DNA of 14,412 nucleotides from Anaerolineae bacterium. GTDB taxonomy: Bacteria; Chloroflexota; Anaerolineae; B4-G1; SLSP01. Position 1 is the first letter of the stretch, and each line of letters opens with the position of its first letter. The notes under the pieces are model-generated. The model had not been told where the DNA came from, made no database searches, and saw only the letters and a program-made list of their open reading frames with translations. The stretch spans positions 1 to 14,412 of the forward strand of contig JAFGSL010000303.1 of assembly GCA_016934645.1 (NCBI GenBank). The letters run 5' to 3'. Positions 6,998 to 13,794 of the stretch are shown in pieces. The position numbers were made by a program, and so were the translations under genes.

Positions 6998-8862
6998 TAT
7001 TTGTTCAAAAAATCGACGATTGCTGGGTACATCACCAGCTTGTTCTTTAGTTTAACCACGCCGTGCCCTTCGTCGTCGAAGACCAGGAACTCGACCGGCA
7101 CATCGCGCGCTTTGAGCGCCGCAACGAGTTGTTCGGCCTCGCTCAAGGGGACGCGTGGATCGTTTGCTCCATGGACGACGATCAGTGGCGCGACGATGTT
7201 GTCCACGTGGCGGATGGGCGCGATGCTTTCCAGGAACTCACGGTCGCGCGCAAGGCTGCCATACTCCGCCTCACGATGGGCACGCCGGTAGTCGCTGGTG
7301 TTCTCCAGGAAGGTGACGAAGTTGCTGATACCGACGATATCCACGCCAGCGGCCCACAAATCCGGATAGGCGGTGATCGCCGCTAGCACCATGAAACCGC
7401 CGTAGCTTCCTCCGTAAACGACCAGTCGCTTGCCATCAATGTCAGGCTGCTCACGGAGCCAGCGTGCGGCGTACGCGAGGTCGGCCACCGAGTCCATGCG
7501 CTTTTCAACGTTGTCCAGGTGGCTATAGGCTTTGCCGTAGCCAGAGGAGCCGCGGACGTTGGGCGCGAGCACGGCGTAGCCATTGTGCACCAGGTATTGG
7601 GTAAAGAATGTGAAGAGCGGCTGGAACTGTCCCTCTGGCCCGCCGTGGACGATCACGACGGCAGGCATCAGTTTGTCCGTTTTTCGTTGCAGTTTGAAGA
7701 ACCAGGCCGGTATTCGCCGCGGCGCACCACTTGCGTCGGTGTCGAACGTGGGATAATGAATGAGTTCCGGCGCAACGAAGCTCTCCGTCGCCAGACCGCC
7801 GTGCGACGAGCGCGTAACCGTATAGACGGTGTCTTTCGTCAAATCCCACACGTAGATATCGGCGGCGCGCGTGGAACTGGTGAACGCGAAGGCGATGCGA
7901 TTGCTATCCGGTGAGAAGACGAGATGGCTGCCTCTTACAACACCCGCGAGCTTGTCGAAACCTGGCGCACTGCGCGTAGTGCCTGTGGCGAGATCGTAAA
8001 GGTGGATGTGATGTGCGCCATCGACATTGACGATGTAGGCTAGGCTGTGGCCGTCCGGCGAGAGCGACAACGCGTCGCAGTCCCATTCCGGCATGATGAG
8101 GCGTTCCAGTTCGCCTGTATCCAGATCGAGGCAGGCAATGTAGAGGAAGTCGGAATCCAGGTCGGTGATGAGGTAGACGGCGCGACCATTGGCAGCGTAG
8201 TGGACAGCGATGAAGCGCACGGAGTCCTTTGCGGTAAGCAACTGCCGCGCGGTTCCGTTTGCCAAGTCGATCTCCAGCAGTGTATGGTTGAAGGAGCTGG
8301 ACGCTCGCACAACAACGGCGTGCTGCCCGTCGTGCGTGACATCCACCTTGAAGAGGTAGCCCGGTACGTCATTCTGCCACACGAGGACGGCTCCGCTGTC
8401 AGCAGCGGCCCCGTTCACCATCTGCTTGTACAAATCGAACAGCGCCGGATTGCGGCGGTTGGCGGCAAAATACACCGTGTCTCCAGCTTTTCCCCATGCA
8501 CTGAACTGATGGGTTACATCCTCGAAACCCTGGGTAAGGTTGATATCCGGCACTCCGTTTTCGCTGAGCAGGAAGAGCTGCTGCTTCTCGTTGCCGCCCA
8601 TGTCGCGCGTGTAGAGCAGACGGCTCTTGCTGCCGTCTCTCGGCGCAGGTGCGTAATGGACTTGCATCACGCGGTCGGTTTCGAAGGTGATCTGCTCCGG
8701 CCACGGGATTGGATCTGATGCACCAATTACTGGGACTTGCCAGACCTGTGGTACCCCGGTGATGTCGGTGAGAAACGCCAGCCATCGCCCGTCACCGGAA
8801 AACGTCGGTGCATAGGCCTGGTGGACGTTGAGATAACGTGCAATGCTTGTAGATTTTGGCAT
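6985..8862 (-). CDS. S9-family peptidase 2 (prolyl oligopeptidase-type alpha/beta hydrolase)
   Basis: A 625-residue serine peptidase related in fold to, but clearly different from, peptidase 1. Residues 1-360 carry TolB/propeller-like blades (APTFSGDGRWLAFLTD, ALSLSPDGHSLAYIVN, LVFSPDSNRIAFAFT). Residues about 370-625 are the hydrolase domain with the oxyanion motif VVIVHGGPEG (about 402-411). The triad is S486 (VYGGSYGGFMVL), D568 (VHGANDPRV) and H600 (FDDEGHGVV). No signal peptide. The frame is open upstream into the next gene, but the ATG at 8862 is preferred: GGAGG (8868-8872) is five bases away and the propeller begins right after. It follows aldo/keto reductase 2 by 22 bases. Acylaminoacyl or dipeptidyl peptidase activity is possible; the substrate is unknown. 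Confidence 0.92.
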   Translation of the reverse strand: MPKSTSIARYLNVHQAYAPTFSGDGRWLAFLTDITGVPQVWQVPVIGASDPIPWPEQITFETDRVMQVHYAPAPRDGSKSRLLYTRDMGGNEKQQLFLLSENGVPDINLTQGFEDVTHQFSAWGKAGDTVYFAANRRNPALFDLYKQMVNGAAADSGAVLVWQNDVPGYLFKVDVTHDGQHAVVVRASSSFNHTLLEIDLANGTARQLLTAKDSVRFIAVHYAANGRAVYLITDLDSDFLYIACLDLDTGELERLIMPEWDCDALSLSPDGHSLAYIVNVDGAHHIHLYDLATGTTRSAPGFDKLAGVVRGSHLVFSPDSNRIAFAFTSSTRAADIYVWDLTKDTVYTVTRSSHGGLATESFVAPELIHYPTFDTDASGAPRRIPAWFFKLQRKTDKLMPAVVIVHGGPEGQFQPLFTFFTQYLVHNGYAVLAPNVRGSSGYGKAYSHLDNVEKRMDSVADLAYAARWLREQPDIDGKRLVVYGGSYGGFMVLAAITAYPDLWAAGVDIVGISNFVTFLENTSDYRRAHREAEYGSLARDREFLESIAPIRHVDNIVAPLIVVHGANDPRVPLSEAEQLVAALKARDVPVEFLVFDDEGHGVVKLKNKLVMYPAIVDFLNKYLSR

Positions 8863-8867
8863 ATGAT

Positions 8868-8872
8868 CCTCC
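8868..8872 (-). promoter_or_regulatory. ribosome binding site fixing the S9 peptidase 2 start
   Basis: GGAGG on the minus strand with a five-base spacer to the ATG at 8862. It supports this start over upstream in-frame codons that lie inside the aldo/keto reductase 2 gene. Confidence 0.7.
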
Positions 8873-8884
8873 AGAAGTAAACCG

Positions 8885-9796
8885 CTATTCGCGTTGCGCC
8901 CAATCAGGGCTGTCAGCGAGTTGCTCGAAGCGGCGACGGATTTCGGCGACGATTTCTGGTGCAATGGGCAGTTGGATGTTGACCATATCGATGTTGGCCT
9001 TGAGGTGTTTCGGGTTACGTGTGCCGACGATGAAGACATCTGCTTCTGCGTGGGCGAAAGCGAAGCCCAGGGCGACCAGGATGCGGTTCTCCGGCGCGTC
9101 AGGGATCGGTCCCCGCGCCAGCATCTTCTGTGCCCGTTTAAAGTAGTTGGCGGCATAGTCGCTGGGTGCTTTCAGCGCACCCCACGCACCGTTGGCGATG
9201 GGGCGTTTGCAGATGATGCCCATGCCGCGTGCCTTCGCCGGGTCGAAGAGATACAGTCGCGCGTTTTGATCCACTAGGTTGAAACTGGTCTGGAGCGTAT
9301 CGAACAACCCACTCTCGACAGCCCATAGTGCGGCCTCGTTGTCACCACTGTAACCGATGAAGCGCGTTTTGCCGGCCTGCTTGGCCTGTTGTAGCACCTC
9401 GATCACCTCGCCGCGTTCCAGGACGTCCACGTCGCAGGAATGCAATTGCACAAGGTCGAGATGATCAGTCTTCATCCGTACGAGACTCCGGCCGATGCTG
9501 TCGCGGACGGTTTGCGCGGTCCAGCTTTCGCCCTCGTAACCGCCAGTGACATGTCCAGCCTTGGTCGCCAGCACGTAGTCATCGCGCCGGTGGGCGATGG
9601 TGCGCCCGATCAGTTCTTCGCTGATGTCGTAGCAGGCGCTCGTGTCTAGGAAAGTGATGCCTCGATCCAGCGCTGTGTTGAGTACCTCCGATGCGGCATT
9701 GATCTCTTCCAGTGTCAGCTCAAATCCGATTTCCGCCAGTCCAATCCCCAGGCGGCTGATTTCTAGGCCAGTTTTACCCAGAATACGTGTTTCCAT
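8885..9796 (-). CDS. aldo/keto reductase 2
   Basis: A 303-residue aldo/keto reductase of a different subfamily from reductase 1, opening with METRILGKTGLEISRLGIG. The tetrad is D51 and Y56 (FLDTSACYD), K79 (VLATKAGHV) and H119 (LVQLHSCD). The phosphate-binding end of the barrel is VFIVGTRNPKHLKANI. It would reduce a sugar aldehyde or ketone, or work in the oxidising direction, with NAD(P)H. The open frame extends 20 codons upstream, but those codons are made of the heptamer repeat. The ATG at 9796 has AAGGAGGAG (9800-9808) and starts the family homology. It precedes S9 peptidase 2 in the first of two reductase-peptidase pairs. Confidence 0.92.
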   Translation of the reverse strand: METRILGKTGLEISRLGIGLAEIGFELTLEEINAASEVLNTALDRGITFLDTSACYDISEELIGRTIAHRRDDYVLATKAGHVTGGYEGESWTAQTVRDSIGRSLVRMKTDHLDLVQLHSCDVDVLERGEVIEVLQQAKQAGKTRFIGYSGDNEAALWAVESGLFDTLQTSFNLVDQNARLYLFDPAKARGMGIICKRPIANGAWGALKAPSDYAANYFKRAQKMLARGPIPDAPENRILVALGFAFAHAEADVFIVGTRNPKHLKANIDMVNIQLPIAPEIVAEIRRRFEQLADSPDWAQRE

Positions 9797-9799
9797 GAT

Positions 9800-9808
9800 C
9801 TCCTCCTT
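9800..9808 (-). promoter_or_regulatory. ribosome binding site fixing the aldo/keto reductase 2 start
   Basis: AAGGAGGAG on the minus strand, immediately before the ATG at 9796 with normal spacing. It excludes the longer start at 9856, which would translate the repeat array. Confidence 0.75.
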
Positions 9809-9827
9809 GATGCTTAATGCTGGATCT

Positions 9828-9871
9828 CCCAGCATCCAACTTCGAGCTGCCAGCATCTAGCTTCCAGCTTC
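9828..9871. repeat. six tandem degenerate heptamers overlapping a stop codon
   Basis: On the minus strand six units stand head to tail: AGCTGGA, AGCTAGA, TGCTGGC, AGCTCGA, AGTTGGA, TGCTGGG (9869 down to 9828). The first two encode the last residues and the TAG stop (9857-9859) of the Nudix-gluzincin gene; the others fill the spacer to aldo/keto reductase 2. Inverted copies follow at 9809-9827 (GATGCTTAATGC, TGGATCT). The unit length and GCTG core match the spacer at 6922-6997. Confidence 0.65.
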
Positions 9872-11077
9872 TATCCTGTGAAATAGTTTTTCGATATCTG
9901 CTGCCAGTTCGGGTTGGGTGTTAGTGAGGGCGGCAATAAGACGCGCGCCGCCTTCGTAGAAGGTCACGCGGTCGAAGGGGGGCGCTGCGCCGCCGTGGTT
10001 CTCTGGCAGGTCAAGATGTTGCTTGATACGATTTTCGATGTAACGTGCCAGGCCCTCTTTCCACTCTTGCCAGATCATATATTCGAAATCTTCCGCGCGC
10101 AGGATGTCGCGTAGCCGCGCGCGGCAGTCGCGGATGTCATCATAGTTTTGGTGGGCTGCCGCTTCGAGAAACGCCGCGTAGGTTTCCACGAAATCGGGGG
10201 CGTCGTAAGGGAACGGGTAGTTGATTTCCCACATGAAGTCGTTGGCAGCCTGGGCTTGCCGGGCAACGTTCAGCATAGCTTTGAGCTTGTCTGCGCAGGT
10301 TTGGTACTGGTAGCAATGGACGAACTCGTGGAAGATGGTGACGTAGGCGTCGAGCGTGTCGAAAACATCGTCGGTGACAACGCAGGCCGGTTTGCCCCCG
10401 TAGCACTCCAACGGGAAGGCGGCGCGCACACTTTGAGGAATCGGCATCGGCGTGGGTGCTTGTTTGATGAAGGTGTATCGCTTGCCGGAAGGATCGACAT
10501 CGAAGATGAGAAACTGGTCCGCATCCATGATGGCGATGGGAAAGACGTGCGTCAGGAGCGGGAGCGCGAAGATTCGCGCAATGTCCGCTATTTGTGCGCG
10601 AATCTTGAAAATCTTTTGCAAGTGCGGGGCGTATTTGCGCTGCACGGACAGCCATTCCCACGTTACCGGGCCTTCCTGCATTTTGAAGATCGGCTGACCG
10701 GCTGGTTTTGTCGCATCGTATACCCGCTCAACCTGCTTGGGGTTGGTGTTTGGTGGGATGTCGTCCAGCACGAAGTAGCGGCAGGCGTCGGATTCGTCGG
10801 TTTCGGTTAATTGCCCACCGATGACATCGCACGCAAAGGCAAGAACCAAATCATCTCTGTCGGGCTTCCCATAAACGCCGACGAGCCGTCCAACAGCTAC
10901 GTCGAGTCCGGTTTCCTCTTTGACTTCGCGGATGACGGCATAAGTGGGTAGCTCTCCGCTTTCTACACCGCCTCCGGGTAGATTCCACATATCTATGTCG
11001 CGGCGGTGACACAGCAGCACGCGCCTATCCGCATCAAAAATGACCGCAAAAACCCCAATCGTGTATAAAGCTGCCAT
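9857..11077 (-). CDS. Nudix hydrolase fused to HEXXH gluzincin-like domain
   Basis: A 406-residue two-domain protein. Residues 1 to about 137 are a Nudix hydrolase. The Nudix box at 36-58 fits GX5EX7REUXEEXGU exactly (G36, E42, R50-E51, E54-E55, G57), so it should hydrolyse a nucleoside diphosphate linked to another group. After a linker, residues about 180-406 look like a zinc metallopeptidase of gluzincin type. IFHEFVHCYQ supplies H250, E251 and H254, and WKEGLARYIENR (339-350) supplies a candidate third ligand, E341. No signal peptide or membrane segment. The ATG at 11077 follows the sulfatase stop by 7 bases. The best upstream GGAGG is about 18 bases away, so coupling is likely. The frame is open further upstream inside the sulfatase gene, but that is not Nudix-like. 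Confidence 0.85.
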   Translation of the reverse strand: MAALYTIGVFAVIFDADRRVLLCHRRDIDMWNLPGGGVESGELPTYAVIREVKEETGLDVAVGRLVGVYGKPDRDDLVLAFACDVIGGQLTETDESDACRYFVLDDIPPNTNPKQVERVYDATKPAGQPIFKMQEGPVTWEWLSVQRKYAPHLQKIFKIRAQIADIARIFALPLLTHVFPIAIMDADQFLIFDVDPSGKRYTFIKQAPTPMPIPQSVRAAFPLECYGGKPACVVTDDVFDTLDAYVTIFHEFVHCYQYQTCADKLKAMLNVARQAQAANDFMWEINYPFPYDAPDFVETYAAFLEAAAHQNYDDIRDCRARLRDILRAEDFEYMIWQEWKEGLARYIENRIKQHLDLPENHGGAAPPFDRVTFYEGGARLIAALTNTQPELAADIEKLFHRIEAGS

Positions 11078-11084
11078 ACTTACG

Positions 11085-12524
11085 TTATCTAAACGCCTCC
11101 GCCGGGCCGTAGGGTGCGAGACCCACAGTGATGTATGGGTTGATGGCGGTATCGTCCTCTTCGTAGGCGAAGCGCCACATCCGCCCGCACAGCTCGCGCT
11201 TGACCTCGGCGTAGGTCGGGTCATCGCTGACATTGCGCATCTCGTGGGGATCGACGTGCAGGTCGTAGAGTTCGTCCTGATCGAAGCCGTTGAAGACGTA
11301 TTTGTAATCGCGCGTCATTACGGAGCGCTGCGTGTAATAGAGTTCGACGCCGTTGCACTGCGTGTGGATGGCGTCGCGCCACGCGGCGGGCGTTTCATCC
11401 TGCAGGAAAGGCAAAAGGCTTGCCCCAGCAAAGTGCCGGTCAACGTGCAGCCCCGCAAGTTCGATGAACGTCGGCGCGAAGTCGGCGAGTGAGACGAAGT
11501 CATCCACGCGGCGACCGGGATTACGCACACCTGTTGGCCAACGAATGACTGCCGGAACATGATACGCGCCGCGAAAGCAGGGAATGCCTTTGGCGAACAT
11601 GCCGTGCTCGCCGCAGTAGTCGCCGTGATCCGCGACGTAGAGTACGAGTGTGTTCTCCGCTTGCCCGGTCGCGTCCAGCGCGGCGAGAATCTGCCCGAAG
11701 AGGTCGTCGAGATAGGTGCAGTAGGCCCAGAAATGCCGGATGCCTTCGCGGACTTCGCGCGGCGAAAGTTGCCCAAAGCGCATCTCGCGCATGCGCTGGT
11801 AGATGCGGGGTTTGTCGGCCAGTTCGTCGCCGTAACTGAAGGGCAGGGGAACGTTGTTCAGATCGTACATATCCAGGTATTTCTGCGGCACAACGTAGGG
11901 ATCGTGTGGTCCGATAAGACCGACGAAGAGGCCCCAGGGATCGCTGCGATGTGCGAGCTGTGGCAGCAGGTCGAGGGCATGCTGCGTGGCGAGTTCGTCA
12001 TGTTGACCAGGATTCGCGCTCCTGTAGAGGCGGTACGTGCCGTAGCCGGGACGCAGAATTTCGCCTTCGCCACGGGTGGTTGGGTCGGGCTGCGCTGCCA
12101 ACTCCCGGTAATGCTCCCAGCGCGCGCCGTGATAGTCGCCTTTGGCCCCACTGACGAAATGCTCTGTCCATCCGCGATCTTTGGGCGATTCCTCGACGCT
12201 GACGTGCCATTTGCCGGAGAAGTGCAAGTCGTATCCTGCCTCAGCCAGGTCTTCACTCCACAGCCGCACGCCAGGAGTGAGTCCGGTGCTGAGCGCCTGC
12301 CGGTTGCAGATGTTGTTCCAGACGCCGTGGCGCGAAGGATATAGTCCACTGAAGAACGTGGCCCGCGAGGGGCAGCAGTGAGGCGAGGGACAGTAGGTGT
12401 TCGTAAAGGTTACCCCGTCCTCCGCCAACCGCGCCACGTTGGGTGTGATGGCCGGGTGTTCCGGCAGGACAGTGTCCGCACGCTGGTGATCGGTCATCAC
12501 GATGAGGATGTTGGGTTGGGGCAT
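11085..12524 (-). CDS. sulfatase (arylsulfatase-type, cysteine class)
   Basis: A 479-residue alkaline-phosphatase-superfamily sulfatase that would remove sulfate (or occasionally phosphonate) esters. The formylglycine motif CXPXR is C50-C51-P52-S53-R54, followed by ATFFSGLYPSRHG; C50 is the residue to be oxidised by a maturation enzyme not present here. Other family residues: D12 (MTDHQRAD), K105 and H107 (SGKWH), H207 (GPHDPY), D299 and H300 (ADHGD), K312 (FAKGIP). No signal peptide, so it should act on an imported substrate. The start at 12524 has AGGAGA just upstream. Its stop is 7 bases before the Nudix-gluzincin gene. Motifs are complete; the sulfated substrate is unknown. Related phosphonate monoester hydrolases are the main alternative. 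Confidence 0.93.
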   Translation of the reverse strand: MPQPNILIVMTDHQRADTVLPEHPAITPNVARLAEDGVTFTNTYCPSPHCCPSRATFFSGLYPSRHGVWNNICNRQALSTGLTPGVRLWSEDLAEAGYDLHFSGKWHVSVEESPKDRGWTEHFVSGAKGDYHGARWEHYRELAAQPDPTTRGEGEILRPGYGTYRLYRSANPGQHDELATQHALDLLPQLAHRSDPWGLFVGLIGPHDPYVVPQKYLDMYDLNNVPLPFSYGDELADKPRIYQRMREMRFGQLSPREVREGIRHFWAYCTYLDDLFGQILAALDATGQAENTLVLYVADHGDYCGEHGMFAKGIPCFRGAYHVPAVIRWPTGVRNPGRRVDDFVSLADFAPTFIELAGLHVDRHFAGASLLPFLQDETPAAWRDAIHTQCNGVELYYTQRSVMTRDYKYVFNGFDQDELYDLHVDPHEMRNVSDDPTYAEVKRELCGRMWRFAYEEDDTAINPYITVGLAPYGPAEAFR

Positions 12525-12533
12525 GAGTCTCCT

Positions 12534-12551
12534 AAAAAACCTGTCAGGTTT
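12534..12551 (-). terminator. short hairpin plus T-run between serine hydrolase and sulfatase (weak terminator or attenuator)
   Basis: The palindrome AAACCTG-T-CAGGTTT (12537-12551 on the plus strand) reads on the transcribed strand as a 5-7 bp stem followed by six T residues, directly before the sulfatase ribosome binding site. The stem is short and AT-rich at its base. At most it is a partial terminator or attenuator. A copy of a small interspersed palindrome is equally possible. Confidence 0.35.
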
Positions 12552-12555
12552 GAAT

Positions 12556-13776
12556 CTATACGAGCGCCTGGTACGTCAGTTGTTTGAACTGCTGGGCGAT
12601 GGGGTAGTAGGCGTTGGGTGAATGTTGCAGCATCAGCAGGCCGTATAGGGATTCTTTGGGATCGATCCAGACGTAGGTGCTGAATGCGCCGTCCCAGCCA
12701 AACTCGCCCACGGAGCCGGCCATGCCGCTCTTGGAAATGTCCATCAGCACGCGCGTGCCCAGACTGTAGCCGTAGCCCCAGTGATAGAGGTCCTCACCCT
12801 CCGCAAATCCGTACGGAAGCGCGGCTTCAGGCATATGGTTGATGCTGTACAGAGCGACGGTGGTGGGGCTGAGCACTTGCACACCGTCCAACTCGCCGCC
12901 GTTGACGAGCATCTGCGCGAAGCGTGCATAATCGTGGACGGTGGATACCAATCCGCCGCCGCCGGAGAGGAACGTCGGTTTCTGGAGGCGCTGGCCGTGC
13001 GCGGGTGCATCGATCCGTTCCAGTTTCTCGGCTCCGTTGGGATGGCCGTACAGCGCGCACAGCCGATCGGCTTTGGCCTCGGGAACGTAGAAATCCGTAT
13101 CGACCATGCCCAATGGCTCGAAAAGGCGCTCTTTGAGGAACACATCCAGCGGTTTGCCGGAGATCACCTCGACAAGGTAGCCTAGCACATCGATGGCGTA
13201 GCTGTAGCGCCATTTCGTGCCCGGCTGGAAGGCCAGCGGCAATTTGGTCAGGCCCTCAACCATATCTTTCACGGTTGCCTTCCGCGGATCGATCTCGGTT
13301 TCTTGTTGTGCCTTCTGATATTGGCGGTCCACCGGATCGTTTTTGTTCCAGCCGTAGCTCAGGCCTGCCGTGTGGGTGAAGAGGTGGCGGAACGTGATGG
13401 GGCGTTCGAGGTCTTCGACCTCGATGCCATCACCGGCCTCCCGCACGAAGACTTTGGTGTCCTTGAAGCCGGGAATGAAATTTGCAATGGGCGTGTTCAG
13501 ATGAAAGTGGCCTTCTTCATACAGCATCATAATGGCGACGCTAGTGATGGGCTTGGTCATCGAGGCGATGCGGAAGATGGCGTTGAATTGCATTGGCTTG
13601 TCCGCTTCGATGTCCATCATACCAAACTTTTCCATGTAGGCGGTTTGACCACACCGCGCGACGGTCGCGATGACGCCGGCGAGTTTGCCGTCATCCACAT
13701 AACGCTGCATGAGTGTATTGGTGCGAACCAGGCGCGCGCGTGAGAACCCGGCATTTTCGGTAGTAGAGTTGCCCAT
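12556..13776 (-). CDS. serine hydrolase, beta-lactamase class C/esterase EstB family
   Basis: A 406-residue member of the Beta-lactamase Pfam family (class C-like esterases, D-aminopeptidases and penicillin-binding proteins). The nucleophile motif SxxK is S72-M-T-K75. The second motif is Y191-S-Y (KWRYSYAIDVLGYLVE), the tyrosine form seen in esterases of this family. HLFTHTAGLSYG (131-142) and GGGGLVSTVHDYARFAQML are typical. The region GEFGWDGAFSTYVWIDP stands where the KTG/HXG box is found. No signal peptide, so a cytoplasmic esterase or amide hydrolase is more likely than an antibiotic-resistance beta-lactamase. The start at 13776 lies behind GGGAGAGA at a somewhat long distance. The isomerase gene ends 18 bases upstream and the sulfatase follows 31 bases downstream. 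Confidence 0.92.
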   Translation of the reverse strand: MGNSTTENAGFSRARLVRTNTLMQRYVDDGKLAGVIATVARCGQTAYMEKFGMMDIEADKPMQFNAIFRIASMTKPITSVAIMMLYEEGHFHLNTPIANFIPGFKDTKVFVREAGDGIEVEDLERPITFRHLFTHTAGLSYGWNKNDPVDRQYQKAQQETEIDPRKATVKDMVEGLTKLPLAFQPGTKWRYSYAIDVLGYLVEVISGKPLDVFLKERLFEPLGMVDTDFYVPEAKADRLCALYGHPNGAEKLERIDAPAHGQRLQKPTFLSGGGGLVSTVHDYARFAQMLVNGGELDGVQVLSPTTVALYSINHMPEAALPYGFAEGEDLYHWGYGYSLGTRVLMDISKSGMAGSVGEFGWDGAFSTYVWIDPKESLYGLLMLQHSPNAYYPIAQQFKQLTYQALV

Positions 13777-13794
13777 AGGATTTCGTCTCTCCCT

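Noticed and set aside
8047..8718. Plus-strand open frame of 223 codons opposite S9 peptidase 2
   Set aside because: It is antisense to a strongly supported gene and has no recognisable domain. Long antisense frames are expected at this GC content.
8863..9156. Upstream extension of the S9 peptidase 2 frame into aldo/keto reductase 2
   Set aside because: The propeller domain begins at the ATG at 8862 behind GGAGG. The extension has low-complexity shadow composition and overlaps the reductase gene.
11078..11233. N-terminal extension of the Nudix-gluzincin protein into the sulfatase gene
   Set aside because: The extra residues are basic, unstructured-looking and out of frame with the sulfatase. 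Nudix homology starts right after the ATG at 11077.
11559..12344. Plus-strand open frame of 261 codons opposite the sulfatase
   Set aside because: It lies fully inside the sulfatase gene on the other strand. The valine/alanine-rich composition and lack of motifs mark it as a shadow.
12556..13776. Antibiotic-resistance beta-lactamase
   Set aside because: The SxxK motif is present, but the second motif is YSY rather than the YxN of class C enzymes. There is no signal peptide, and the neighbours are catabolic. An esterase or amidase role fits better.
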